Positions 13,737-26,646 of a stretch of 64,000 nucleotides of DNA are shown here, piece by piece. The notes below the pieces were generated by a model that saw nothing but the letters and a program-made list of their open reading frames with translations, searched no databases and was not told the origin of the DNA. Source of the stretch: Ailanthus altissimus (Eukaryota; Streptophyta; Magnoliopsida; Sapindales; Simaroubaceae). The position numbers and the translations under genes were made by a program. Location of the stretch: the NCBI GenBank assembly GCA_946807835.1, contig OX327704.1:5704001-5768000 (forward strand), given 5' to 3'. Numbering within the stretch: the stretch's first letter is position 1; every line of letters begins with the position of its first letter.

Positions 13737-16471
13737 TGTCGGGCATTTCGACAAAAGTTCCTCATAATTTAACTGGGTAAATTAAGAAATTTTGTGAGGC
13801 GAACCCCTTTTTAATTCTTGCTACTATTGAGAAAGTCTTGTAATATACATGAAAATGACATCTTAATTTTTAAAAAAAACGGACAGAGTTTCCCCTGTTT
13901 TTCAAAAAATCCATATAAAACTTGTAAAGAAATATCACTTCTATTTCAAAACACTTCTCGATACTATCAATTCGGACCTTCGGTCCTTTTCAAATCAAAT
14001 CCAACACAACTTAATAGTTTCATTTAAATTACAAAATGAACATAATCATAAAACGCAAAAATGATCATCATAAAATCAAAATCTCTTCTTGTTAGTTCAA
14101 ATATACATACAAATATACATGCCTACAACTATTATGCATAAAGTAAAGAGTGCTATTTAGTACATTTACATGTACAAAAATGATCTTCGGATTCGGCCCA
14201 CTAGCCGGCAATAGGAGAATCAACAGCTTGCGTACCGAGACCTGCACCTGGGAAGGGGGTTTAGAAAACATAAAACACAAAACCAGTGAGCTAAAGGAGC
14301 TCAGTAAGTGCAATTAAGATTTCAATTACAATAACATTATGCATAGATAGCAAATTCTAAAGTACATACAGAAATCATGCTTCTAAAACTGATGTAAAAT
14401 TGTAAAACGGTTTCTAATATCATATGCTAATAAAATCTTGCCGAGCGGGTTTTATCTACATCTTTGAAAAATAATATCCAGAATCTATATAACATAATAA
14501 CTGCTTTGTGCATATAAATACATAAATGCTATCGGTAAATCGCAAACTAGTAAAATCCTCGCTCGACCATTTTCTTTCTAAACTGTACCAATGGTAACCC
14601 TAAAACTATATACTCACGCAGTGACTCAACTAGCGCCGCACACGTGAGTAGGTCATGGTGCACCTCAACTAGCAGCACCCATAGTGACATCTCAAGATAT
14701 CTCACTGGCTATGCAGTGGAATCCTACATCGCATACATATAGCGAGACAATACCCCGTACACATAGGGCGACTCACATGACTACACATCCCAACTTTCCG
14801 GACTTAGTGACACACCCCCAAGACCTGCCCATGTGCACGGGATATACTGGCCGGGTCTAATACAATCACCATCACTATAATCTGAGGGTACCAATGGCCT
14901 TTAAAACAAATGCATAAATTTTAAAACTGTTTCTTAAACCGAACGTGTAAATGCATATCTATGGATACATATCAATATCATAATCATGTTTATGCATTGA
15001 AAACTCATAAAACATACATTTTCATTATGCGGAAACATAATAAACGAAAGATAACAAAAAAAGGCAGATTTGCACTCACAACTGCTCCACGCTCAATTTC
15101 GCTCCCAATTTCTGCTCCTGTTACTGCTCTCAGTTATCTTCACCTACATGCCACAAATGACATTTAGAACTAAATCGAATGCTAGAATCGTATTTAATTA
15201 CTAAACGCCATAATCAGCATACAAAGCCCGGTTTCATACTACTTCCTGATTTTTATTTACAGAGTCATTTAATCTAATCTAACTCACCATCCGGTGCCCT
15301 GAAAATTATTGAACGCCATATAACTTGGTTGGACATAATTGCCCTTCACCTTTCCAAAATGAACAATTATGTCCCATTTTCTTCATTCTTGGTTTTTCCA
15401 TCAACCATATACATTCAATTTACAATATGCACCATTTACACACAACAACTCAATCAAAACACCACTCAATCCCTAACTTCCCTAAAGTAGCAGAATTTCA
15501 CCATAGGTTCCAACACATTCCTTTTCTCAATTTCTTATTCCAATTACAATAAAATCAAGCCAATTTCATTCTAAAGCCCTAATTACAACCAATTGAAATC
15601 TCTACATCAAAATCACCAAAAACCTTAATTCTTACCTTGCCAATTTCTTTAAATTGATGATTCCTTCAAGCTCCACACTAGAATTCAACTCAATCTAAGC
15701 CAAGAACACACACAAGAATATCAATTGAAGCATTCTTGAAAGCTCACTATCAAATTCATAAAACAATGGTTTTCTTACCTCTTTTTCTTGAATTTTCACT
15801 AATTGAGACTTCAATTGAGCTTAGGGATTCATATGTAACCTTATTTTGGCTTGATTACACATGAAAAATCATAAAAAAAAAATTGAAATTTCACTGTAGT
15901 AGCACCTTCAACCTTTGCACAAATTTGCTCTCTTTTTGCTCTAAGTGTTGGCTTTTGATCTCTTGAAAACTCTACACACTTCCAACATATATATAGTACT
16001 CCCTTAATTGACCATTTTGCCCTTCAACTTACTCAAAACTTCTAATTTTTCATTAGTTCAAATGGAAGGATTTAATTGGTTCATTTGTAACTATCTAGTT
16101 AGAATAGTCAAAGGAACTTACTAGAATTCCCAACTTGGCAATTCATGAGATTGCTTCTAATTGGTCAATTTCTTAATATATGGATTGTATTTCTCAACAA
16201 AGGCTTGTTCCATACATAACCCTTAAATGGAAATGCATGTAGTAAATTAGAATTTTCTTTTCCAAGCCAATAGAGAAAAATTCTAAAAATATTCTAGGGT
16301 CGTCCGACGCTCCGACCGCGTGTGAAATTACTAAATTGGGTCTAATATCTCTCATGTGCACCATAACAAAAATATGTCTAATAGGGTTAAAATCGGGTAA
16401 CCCTACGGTGCCTTCATTACTCTATACCGAAATCTATGCGCTAATACTACTAATAGGGATTGGATATTACA
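13737..16471 (-). mobile_element. Orphan Ty3/gypsy-type LTR
   Basis: A 2,735-bp sequence with TG...CA ends. Read on the minus strand it starts TGTAATATCC at 16471 and ends GCCCGACA at 13737. The bases just outside the start (16472-16491) are a minus-strand purine tract, the expected PPT of a 3' LTR. The start and the middle (a 'gctcagtaag'-type block) resemble the LTRs of the LOG-carrying element at 34786-43961, suggesting the same broad gypsy group. No TSD matches across the ends. Confidence 0.65.
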
Positions 16472-16827
16472 TTTTCTCTCAACTTTTTTTAAAAGAAAAG
16501 TAGCTGCCATACTCTTTTCCTCCTTCCCCGATAAGGAGACCTTAAGCCCCTCTTCGACAAATGAATCTCTTTTTCCTTGCCCTAATTCTCAGCATCTCTT
16601 AGATTTTTCCTCTTTTGTCTTTTTTCCTATTTTCTTTTAGTTTTAATCGCCCTATTTTTTTTCCTTTCTTGTTTTTCGCTGGTCTTCTACCCTTGATCTA
16701 GCAATGTCATCGGCCGCGATAATGCCCAGATCCCTTGACGAAGACCCTGTATCACTGTTTTGGAAGCCTCTGCGCCAGACTGCTGTCAAGCCCTTTTGGT
16801 CCCAACAACCTTCATGGCTTTATTTTA
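16472..16827. other. Junction region after the orphan LTR, no gene
   Basis: Pyrimidine-rich sequence following the putative PPT. Short open frames here run into the tandem repeat and have no known protein similarity. I could not tell whether it belongs to the orphan LTR's element or to the Tat-type element. Confidence 0.4.
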
Positions 16828-17270
16828 ATTTCAACTACGTTAAATATCATAATTTCGATTTCAATTCTAATTTTAATTTTCTTAAGTTATAATACAAATC
16901 CAATTTTAATTTCAATTGTGTTAAATGTTATAATTCTAAATCATATTTCTATTTCTATTACGTTAACTGTTATAATTCTAAATTACAAATTCAATTTCAA
17001 TTATATTAAATATTATAATTTAAGTTCTAATTCTAATTTCAATTACGTTAAATGTTATAATCCAAATCAAATTTTAATTTCAACCATGTTAAATGTTATA
17101 AATTCTATTCCAATTCTAATTTTAATTTTGCTAAATACTATAATCCAAATCTAATTTTAATTTCAAATACGTTAAATGTTATAATTTTAAATCTAATTTC
17201 AATTTCAATTATGTTAAATATATTTTTAATTTCAATTAGGTTAAATGTTGTAATTTCAAATCTAATTGAA
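16828..17270. repeat. Degenerate ~41-bp minisatellite, about 10 copies
   Basis: The core 'gttaaatgttataattctaa' and close variants recur near 16838, 16917, 16958, 17003, 17044, 17087, 17128, 17168, 17210 and 17237, giving a period of 40-45 bp. Between cores lies a T/A-only stretch of the 'attttaatttcaatt' type. The 139-codon frame across it (asparagine, isoleucine and leucine only) is a by-product of the repeat. Confidence 0.8.
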
Positions 17271-19519
17271 TATTGATAATTTAATTAGTCTTCAATATCA
17301 ATTCGCTTAAATAAAGTCATAAATACAAATTGAGATGAAATATTTTAGAAAAATAAAGCTTATAATTTGTTAATTAACTTATAAAGTTGACAAAAAAAAG
17401 TAGTTTTCGGGTCAACAAGCTTTGAATTTATTTTGTTAGCGAGAATCAACACTTGGGCCTTGTCCTGGTTGAGCTTGTTTATGGGGGCCTAGTCCTTCTC
17501 TCCTTTGGCAGCTACGACAGAACTTGCAAATCACAAGCAGAGCTTATCGTGATGGTCTTGTTGGGATAGGTTCTAGCGAAGACTCTTCGATGCTTAAGTT
17601 AGAAAAAATCTATATATAGTAAGATGGGGGATTCGATAAAAAGGTGGTGACAAGTGTATTAGAGTTCAAGAAGAAAACCTTTTTTCTGTGTGTTAATTCT
17701 TCTGATCTTTGAGCATCATTCCTCTTCAGTGTCTTTTTCTCTTTCTTTATAGTACTAGTCTTCGAATGACCTTTCGGGTATTCTGCTTCTGCTGTACTTT
17801 TGATACACGCTAAATATCCTTCTATTGTGCGTCTAACACATGCTAAATATCCTTCTGCTGTGCGTTTGACACACGCCCAATATATTTTTAACATCCATTC
17901 TAGGCATATTTAAGGCATATTCCTTATACATGTCTTCACTGGTGGATTAGGTTAAGGGAGGCTAAGAACGATCTGCTCGGGTCAGTCTTCTGATAATCAA
18001 TACTTGTTCTGCTTTGACGGGTTCTCAGGTTTTCTTGGGAGGTCTTCTATAGTGACGCTACTATATTTATTCGGCAAACAGCCGTTTTGTCCTAGTGTTT
18101 GCATTTGATCATGTTCTTCGAGATGAACTGATCTAGTTAGTATTTCGAAGGGTAGTTTCGATTGTATCACGGTTTGTCATACTGAGTAGGTGCTTTAGTC
18201 TGCCGACCCAGTCCCTTAAATCTGAATAAATTTGAGGCAGTCCACCATGCTAAGACCTGCCTTCATGACTGTCCCTATAGGCTCATCCTTGAAGTGAGCC
18301 ATCCTGGGCTTTAGGAGAAGTTATCTCGTGGGAAGTTTTCTAGTTGGGTCCTTAGGGTTCCAACTTTTCTTGGGCCTGGGGGCTCTGGATCCAAACTTGT
18401 GTTTTTAGGGGGTAGGTGTCCACCAATTTCTAGTTTTTGAATGTATTCGAAACTGGAAAGTTTATCTGGTTTCAGATAGTATGGACCGTGGTAATCTCTA
18501 TCCAATTTCTCTACTCTGTTGGTTTGTTGTTTTGTCCAAGCTAGTTTGAACGAGTTTTCTGAGAGTAAACTATCTTCAAGCATTTTTGCCATGGTTGGAA
18601 ATTTCAAGGCTGCTCGGCTAAGCGTGATGATGCTACAGTTGTTTGAAGGGTCACTGCCATGTGGTTTACACCTATCTCACAATTATTCTAATAATAATAT
18701 ATCTTTTTAAGCGTTAGCTTTAGTGAGTATAAGAAGTTTCTCGAATAAGGAACTCACTACTAGCCACTGATCTACTCTTGATTGTGCGGCTGCAATTATC
18801 CGAGATCTAAAAAGATGCACTTTTTCTATTCTCTAAATGACATTTATAGGTCGAGGTAATCTAGGCTGTTAATCGGCTAGATCCATTGGTTTGAGTCTCT
18901 GTTCTTTTGAAGAGGCGCATTAGTGCACCTAAAAACCTATAGCCTCACTCATTTTTTCCAACAGGCATCTCTCTGTTTCCTCGGCTAATGTTGTCTATTT
19001 GTTCGTTCAATCTAGATAGCCTAGATTATTTCACTATTATCTAAAAACAACTGTCTTTTTCTTCGTTTGGTTCTTTACTTTATATTTTCTCTTCCTTGCC
19101 GTCATTTTATTGCGCTGGTATGACTCTATTTCTTTGAAGGCGTTCTCACTATTTGACAATTTTGACTATTGCTACTGCTGGTTGTTTATTTCTACGCTTC
19201 CTGCGGATAAGTTCGTATTTCTCTCACCTTTCTTTTTATGAAGATTTTTTTCTTTAGTGTTTTGATATTTGAGGGATGGGTTTGTATTGTTTTCTGGGTA
19301 ACTTTATAGTTTCTTAGGCCACTTCTATGCTTTCGTTACTATTTTCTTGCATTGTTTGCCTTTGTGTTTCTGGTTCTGATATTTGTTGCCTACTTTCATT
19401 ATTTTCTAGGTGCGGTTAGTTTGTATTTGTCCTTGCCCCATTGTGCAAGTAGTTTTTTAAGGAAATGTTCTTTTGCTCTAATGACTTTTAGAGATAATCT
19501 TGGTTTTTTGGCTGTGAAC
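17271..19519. other. Non-coding flank of the Tat-type element; no firm gene
   Basis: About 2.2 kb with moderate GC content that resembles the non-coding 3' part or LTR of the gypsy element to its right, but I could not find LTR ends. It contains a small 33-bp tandem repeat (17785-17883). Open frames of 60-98 codons in both directions look like chance frames. Confidence 0.4.
17785..17883 (-). repeat. Three 33-bp tandem copies encoding an 11-residue repeat
   Basis: Units at 17785-17817, 17818-17850 and 17851-17883, each ending in a caatat/aaatat block. Because 33 bp is eleven codons, the minus-strand frame (17894-17610, 94 codons) keeps register and reads a repeated 'YLACVRRTIEG'-like unit. 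No known domain is recognised. Confidence 0.65.
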
Positions 19520-22065
19520 ATGGCTGAGGAGGAGGAGGAGGAACCAACCCTTAAGATCCCACTGGTCAAGAGGGGTAGTAGATCCAGATCTAGTGAAAAG
19601 GTGTCCACCTCAGTAGGTGATGTGCCCTCCTGATCAGGAGTAGTTTTTAATGAGGACGAGCCGATCTCTAGTACTAGAGAATGAGAGGGTAATGACCCAA
19701 TGGACCCTGAATGGGCCAATAACGTAGAGGTGGTAGGGTTCGAGATGGACACTAGATATCATACGTCCTATTTGAACAAGATTAACCTAGACCTTATTAA
19801 GCATTCTTATGATATCCCTAAGTTAGTCACCCTTACGCTGCCCTTCGATAAGGATTACTCTAGCAGCCCCATCAGCTGTAAGGTGGCTATCCATGTAGAG
19901 TTCTTAAAGCTGAACCTTAGGCTCCCCTTGTAGCGTTACGTTGCTAAGATGTTAGCTCACCTAAGAATAGTTCAGTCCCAACTAAGGCCCAATTTCTAAA
20001 GGGTATTAGCTGGTCTTTACGTTCTATGGGCAATGGCAGAGCAGTCTCCCCCTTCCCCCCCTCTAATTTTTAGGAACTATGCTACTTGTACCACTTCATG
20101 AGCAATGTTAAGAGCCAAATGGGCTTTTACTATCTCTCTTTCCATAATTTTCAAGACCTAGTTCTTGGTTAACCTATCTTCATGAAATATTGAAAGGGGA
20201 GAGTAGGGTCAGAAAGTCCCTGCGAGAGATAAGTGAGAGTAGCTCGTCCTTGTTGGTTTTTCTATGAATGCAGGTCCTTACCCCCTCTTTTTTTTTTGCA
20301 CAGCTCGACTGACATCTTTGAATTTTCTACAGTGACCAAGGCTATCGACATAGAGATATTCGAACATATCTATCTGATTTAAGAGTTTTTGTCACCGGCC
20401 AGCCTTGTTAAATTATGCTTGTTTACCTCTTTGTCGTCCCTTCCCCGAATTCGAACTGAGTTTTTACTTTAGTCTATGACCAATCTCCCTTATTTTCCTT
20501 CTTTGTTTTTAGCTTACACTGTGTGCACTATGCAGGGATATCTGAATAAGGCGGTGGAAAAAGGAAAAAAAAGAAGATGAATCGAAGGCTATTCTTCTTT
20601 CAGTGGTCGGGGTCCTCTGAACCCTAACAATATTATGAAAATGTTGTACAACTCTGGTTTGAGAGGAAGTCAAGCAAGGGGGTTATCCCACAGGAGGGGG
20701 TCGTTGACTCAAGCTATTGGCAAGCAGGCCCGTGAAGAAAGGACCACACAAAGCTCAATTGCCTGGAAAATGCCACAAGTTTAGGCTGGCTCTTCAGAGA
20801 GAGGGCGAGCCTTTACCTAGACTCCTCAATCACAAGACACCCCTATCCTTTAAACTTAAGGCAGTGGGTGGGGTTCACCAGCTCGTCCCACAATGTAAAC
20901 TACCTCGATCGAGCGAACTGTGGTAGCATCCAACTCCATAAGGTGTGAGGGCCAGCAGCTATCCAGCAAAAGTACTCCCTCTCGAGTGTCCACTTTCGTG
21001 CTAGTCCCTGAAGAAAGAAGGAATTGGGTTTCCTACTCTTCATAATGTGGGAGTTGAATAGGTACATGACCCCAACCTGAGCGGGTCGGGTGTCTTCTTT
21101 GGACCGTGTCACTGGGTTTAATGTTGCAATGGAGTCCGCTCTTGACGTAAGCACTTTCTGCCTTTCTGTTCCATTCTTGTTTACGTACTCACCTGTTCTG
21201 ACACTTTTCATGTTTCGTGCAATCCGTCTTTCTTTTTTCTCAGTTTCGGGCCGATATTCTTGGCATGGCAGCTTGAGCTCAAAGGACTAAGGACAATCTT
21301 GCTCGGTCTCAAGCTGAGACCCAATGGGCAGAGAGGATTGCTGAATAGGAAAGGAGGATGGCAGACGAGATGGGGACTAAATTAGAAGAGATGATGACTG
21401 CTCGGGCTGAGGTAGAGAACAAGTTGTCTAAGCTAGACCATAAAAAAAATTGGTCGAACAGAAGATGACTAATGCTCGCGCTGTAGCAGGGACCCATATT
21501 GCTAAGCTAATGCAATAACGTAAGGAACTCGATGCACAACTCATAGTGGTTCAGAGGGAGAGAGAGTTGATCCAGTAGGGCAGGAAATTCTTGGCAGCAG
21601 AACTTGAGCAGCACAAGAATCATTGGTCTGCCGATCATGATGACGGCTTTCGCTGAGGGGTGATTGAGGGATTTTTGAGGTCAATCAACCTCTTTAAAAA
21701 ACACTACCTAGAAGTTAACCTCCAATAGTTGTGGGACATGGCCACTGAGGGTTCATACTATGATGGGGAGACCTCATGGGCTAGAGACGCTGAAGAGGTT
21801 TCAGTGCCTTTGGTGCTGGTGCTGATGCAGTTATTCCGGTCAAGGCAACTATTGCTGCTGGCGGTGTTGTTGTTGTTGCTTGTTCTAGTAAGGCGTCCCT
21901 TGCTGCCGACCAAAGCCAAGCTACTATGGCTGCTGCACTCAACTCCTTGGGCTAGCTGAAGCTCCAACAGGTTCTTTTACTCCTGCTAATCCTTTGGTGG
22001 ATATTGATCGAGAGGCGGTTCCTATTATAGACCTAGAGATCCTTGACACGGCCCCTGCTACCTAA
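19520..22065 (+). pseudogene. Additional ORF (aORF) of a Tat-type gypsy element, antisense to pol
   Basis: Decayed plus-strand ORF from the ATG at 19520 (acidic start MAEEEEEEP) to the TAA at 22063-22065 (end reads 'DLEILDTAPAT'). A central block around 19880-20040 ('VEFLKLNLRLPL', then 'VQSQLRPNF', 'RVLAGLYVLWA') resembles the 'putative gypsy type transposon' family (Pfam Transposase_28), which is common in plant gypsy elements. The later part (about 21270-21650) is a charged, heptad-like coiled coil. At least ten in-frame stops and shifts are visible. It is antisense to the pol remnant at 23531-26640 and on its 3' side, the position described for antisense aORFs of Tat-lineage elements. The function of such proteins is not known. 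Family assignment is from memory of motif shape. Confidence 0.6.
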
Positions 22066-23530
22066 GCCGATGAGCTTCTCTTCAACCTTTTCTTTCTCCT
22101 CCACTTTCTCTTCTTTGTTTTCTTTTTATTTATGTTTGCAAAGTTTAAAAAAGTTTCTGTAAGGTCTAGAATTTTTTGTAATGCTTTTTATGTATGAATA
22201 CAAATATAATCTGTTCTAGTGTTTCTTGCACCACTTTTTTCCTTATTTAACATTTTGTATTAAACCTATTTTCTCGTGGGGGAATTATTAATAACATAGT
22301 CGAACTGCATTTTGAACTTGTAACATGCTATCATAGCTAGGCTATTCATAGTTACTAAGCTACAAACGATCATTTTTTATAACCGTACTGAAAATAAAAT
22401 AGGCAACAAGAAAAGTTAACCATATTGTCAAATTGCCTACCAAGTTCAAACAATAATGGTTATCTCTAGATACTTCAGTGAGCTTTGGTTATAGACGAGT
22501 AGCTCTTCCTTTGCCCTAGGGCATTTAGGCTTAGCTAGTGGAGTGCTAATGATAGTTTTGCGAATTTAATCTCGATTAAAACATAAAGACCTACTCGGTG
22601 TGCTCTATAGGGATAACTAGTTTGATGAGTTGTTGACTGAAGTTATTAATAGCAAGTTCCACGTAATAGCTAGGTTGGTGCTGATAAAGATGTTCGAATC
22701 AGAGTCATCAAAGGTGCTTGGCTAGTTTGGTTGCAGAAGTATGATTTATCGAAGTAGGTAGGTTATAATAGTTGGCCCAGCATTATATCATCGAACGGAT
22801 AGTTGGCGATCATTGAGATCGTTGGAGGAACGTAGGTTGGTCGGAGTAATAAGTTTGGCCGAGCAACTTTTCAGCATTTTTTAAAGATCGGCTCATCGTA
22901 ATAATGCTGAATAGCGTGTTATGGGTGCTATGGAAAAGCCATAGTGATGCTGTGAAAAAGCCACGGTCAAATCCTCTTCAATGGGCATCATGGTGTAACC
23001 TATGGTAGTGGTGGAAATGCCACAGTGTTTCCCCCACCGAGCTATCTTAATTATCCCTGTGTCGAGCCATTGATGGCGATATACTCCGCGAGCGTTGAAC
23101 CGATCATGGCAAAGTACTCCGTGAGCGTTGAGCTGGTGACGGTAAATGAGGATGACACGATGATACAATGGCAGAGATGAGAATGGGATGTAACAATGAT
23201 ATCATGATGATGATAATGATGTCATGATGGGATGATGTGATAGGGTGTTTCAATCAATTTGAGGCGTACCTTTAGAGAGAGTCATCTCAATTAGGTCAAC
23301 CCGGATAACCTTTCCAGAACGATCTTTGCGAAGCCTTTGTTAAATAGCCTTGGGACGACATTTGTGAGCATTCAAACTCAGACTTTGAGTAGTTCTATTT
23401 CCATGGTCATACATACAAAAACGTAAATGACTTTATTAAGTATGGTATTCATATATAGGAAATATCATTGCATAAAAAGTAGTTAAGAGTGATATGTTTT
23501 TAGTAGTTCTACATTCCATGGCTTTCTCAT
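22066..23530. other. Non-coding region between aORF and integrase of the Tat-type element
   Basis: After the aORF comes a T-rich trailer. Around 22900-23110 are reiterated words ('gtgatgctgtg', 'atggtgtaacc', 'gagcgttgaac'), and at 23140-23240 an ATGATG-rich low-complexity stretch. No convincing gene. Confidence 0.45.
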
Positions 23531-26500
23531 GACACGTCCATCTCCTCCTTTGAGCTCATAGGCTCCCCTAATGCGTTTGAGAACTTTGTAGGGCCCTTCC
23601 TAAGTTAGGCTGAGAACTTCGTTTGCTGGATTCCTTGTGTTGAGCACTACTCTCCTTAGCACTAGGTCTCCCTTATCGAATTCTCTGGCCTTGGCCTTCT
23701 TGTTGTAATATCTGACGGTCATCTGTTGGTATGCCACTGCTTGAATATGAGGCTAATCTCTGAGCTGTTCGATTGAATCTAGTTTTCCTTGTATCAACTT
23801 GTTGTTCAGCACTTGGTAAGTTAGGGTTCCTATCTCTGTGAAAATTATCTCTTTATTTCTAAAAGTTAACAAGAATGACATCTCACTTGTTGCTGTCTTG
23901 CTAGTCATTTAGAGTACCTATAGTACTTTTGTCAACTCTTCTACCCATGCTCCCTTTCTTTCTGTCAGCTTTTTTTTATGTAGCTTCTTGACCAACTTAT
24001 TAGAAGATTCAACCTAACCGTTGTTCTTGGGAAGGACAGGGGAGGTGAATGACAATCGCACTCTAATCTATTTCATAAAAGTTCTTGAAGCTGTTATTAT
24101 CAAACTATTCCCGTAGTCGGTAATGACAGTATGGGGGATCCCTTAGCAGCCTATCATGTTTCTTCAAATGAAGTCCTGGACACTTTTCTTTATTATCTTT
24201 AATAGCGGCTCAGCCTCGATCTATTTAGTGAAGTAGTCAACTGCTACGACCACATATTTACAAGATCCTTTACCCCTGGATAAAGATCCAATCAAATCGA
24301 GCCCTCACAGAGCAAATGGCCAGGGTCTACTCATTATGGTTAGTTTTTTTGCGGGTACTTAAATCTTGTCTGTAAATCTTTGGCATATATCGCAGCGTTG
24401 AACCAGACTTTTAGCATCTTGTTGGGCGGTTGGTCGGCCAGTAATACTCGGTACTGAACACCCTGTGAGCTAATGCTTCTGTCCCAAAGTAGTTACAGTA
24501 AACCCCCTCATGGATTTCTCTAAGGACTAGTTCCGCCTCTATTGGACCCAGGCACCGCATATAGGGGTGTGAGAAACCTCTTCGATATAACACGCCACCT
24601 ATCATAGAGTACCTAATGGCTCGATATTTAATTCTTCGGGCTTCTTTTCTGTCAGTCAGGATTGTCCCATTCAAAATATAGTTTCTAATGGGGTCAATCT
24701 AGCTTGGTTTTGACCCGATTTGCATGACATGTTCTTCTTCTGAATGTTGGGCTTTATCAAGAGTTCCCCAGGGACCGTTTAAGGAAAACGAGTGTCTTCT
24801 GCTGATGCCATTTAGGCGACGATGTCTACCCGATGATTCTCACTTCTTGAGATCAATTCTACTTGTACTTCTCAAAACTGGCTAGCCAAGCTCCTCGCCT
24901 TTGCTAAATATGATGCCATTCTCTCTTTCATGGTCTCAAAGCTGCCATCGACCTGATTCACCACTAATTGGGAGTCATTATTTATTAATATTCCTCTTGT
25001 ATTTAGTGCTCAAGCTACTCTTAACCCAGTCAGGAGGGCTTCGTATTGTTCCTCATTGTTCGAGGCTTTAAACTCAAAGTAAACTGCGTAACTGACCTCA
25101 TATCATTCAGAGCTTACTAGAACGATATCTGCCCTACTTCCTTGTAGGTTAGATGCCCCATCAATGTAGAGTAGCCATTTTTTTGAAGTAAGGTCGGTGG
25201 CTTGGGCCCTTATCTCATCAACCTCTATCGACTCGCAGGTGCATTCGACTATGAAGTCAGCTAAGGCCTACCATTTGATAGTTATTCGAGGCTTATAGTG
25301 GATGCCAAACTCACTCAACTTCATAGACCATTTAACCAGTCGATCGGATAGGTCTGGTTTGTGCAGGATCTATCTTAGTGGTAGGGTAGTCCGTACTATG
25401 ATAGTGTGTGCCTAGAAATAGGGCTGCAGCTTCTTTTTAGACATAATTATGGCCAGAGCTAACTTCTCAGGGGGGGGAGTATCGAGTCTCTGGGTTGGTG
25501 AAGGCTTTACTTGTATAGTGTACCGACTGTTGTATCCCTTCTTCTTCTTTGGCTAGCACCAAACTTATAACCCACTCGGAGACTCCCAAGTACAGTATCA
25601 ATACCTCCCATTGAACAAGGACAACTAAGTGCACTGGTTTAGAGATGAGGGCTTTCAACTATTAAAAGGTCTGCTTACATTCCTCTGTCCACCTGTTCTT
25701 CTGCTTCCTCTTTATGGCTTAGAAGAAGGTGAAGCACTTATCCGTGGCTTTGGAAATGAACTTGTCCAGAGTCGCGATTCTTCCTGTGAGTCACTAGATT
25801 TCTTTTACCGTAGTTGGAGACTTCATTTCTAGAATGGGCTGAACTTTATCTGAGTTAACTTTTATCCCCCTCTGGCTCACCATAAAGCTCAAGCATTTTT
25901 TAGACTTTACCCTAAAAGCACATTTCTCCGGATTCAGCCTCATTTTGTTCTCCCTTAATATTACAAAAATTTCCTTCAGATCAGCTATGCGATCTTCCAC
26001 CTTCACGGACTTAGCGACCATATCATCTACGTAGATTTTCATATTCCTACTGATCTGGTTTTTAAAGAGCTTGTTTACCAGTCTTTGATAGGTAGCCCTA
26101 ATATTGTTTTTAATTCGAATGGCATTACCCAGTAACATTATGTCTCTTGGTGGATGATAAATGATATTTTTTCTTGGTTAAAGGGAAATATCAGGATTTG
26201 ATTATAGTCGAAGAAGGCATCCATGAAGCTCAACAGCTCATGTTCAACCGTGGCATTTACAATCTAGTCGATTTTCAGGAGGGAAAAACTATCCTTTGTA
26301 TACGCCTTATTTAGATCAGTGAAATCTACGCATATCCTTCACTTTTCATAGGCCTTTTTTACTATTACCACATTGACCAACCAGTCAGGGTAATGGACCT
26401 CTCTGACAAAACCTATTTCTGATAGTTTCTCCACCTCTATTGCCACAGCCTCGTTCTACTCCTAGTTAAAGATTCTCCTCTTCTGCTTAATTGGTCGGGA

Positions 26501-26640
26501 TATAAGGTTAATGGTCAACCTGTGGGAAGCCAGTTTTGGATCGATCCCAGGCATGTCCTTGTGAGACCAAGTGAAGACGTCTAAAATTTTTTGAACCAGC
26601 CGAGCCATCCCTTCACTGACCTCTCACTTCAACTAGGCTC
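23531..26640 (-). pseudogene. Ty3/gypsy pol remnant, Tat-like (RT, RNase H, second RNase H, integrase)
   Basis: Minus-strand pol reading from high to low coordinates. Reverse transcriptase occupies about 26640-25790, with the catalytic motif YVDDM at about 26031-26017 followed by 'ADLKEIFVILRENKMRLNPEKCAF'-type text (25794-26138 is open). A first RNase H fragment is at about 25660-25440. A second RNase H carries 'LYIDGASN' near 25185-25160, then 'NNEEQYEALL'. Integrase, including the zinc-binding region, lies at about 24674-23600 and ends near 'VLKRIRGAYEL'. An RT-RNH-aRNH-INT order is the hallmark of the Tat/Ogre/Retand group. Many stops and shifts. Gag, protease and the 5' end are cut off at 26640 by a copia LTR fragment. 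Confidence 0.8.
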
Positions 26641-26646
26641 CCATTC

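Noticed and set aside
16735..17154. 139-codon plus-strand open frame
   Set aside because: It is the AT-only minisatellite read through; composition is almost all Asn, Ile, Leu, Ser.
17785..17883. CRISPR-like array
   Set aside because: Repeats are directly adjacent with no spacers; plant DNA with no cas genes. None of the tandem repeats in the window has spacer structure.
19399..19752. 117-codon minus-strand frame
   Set aside because: It is the antisense shadow of the aORF's acidic N-terminus.
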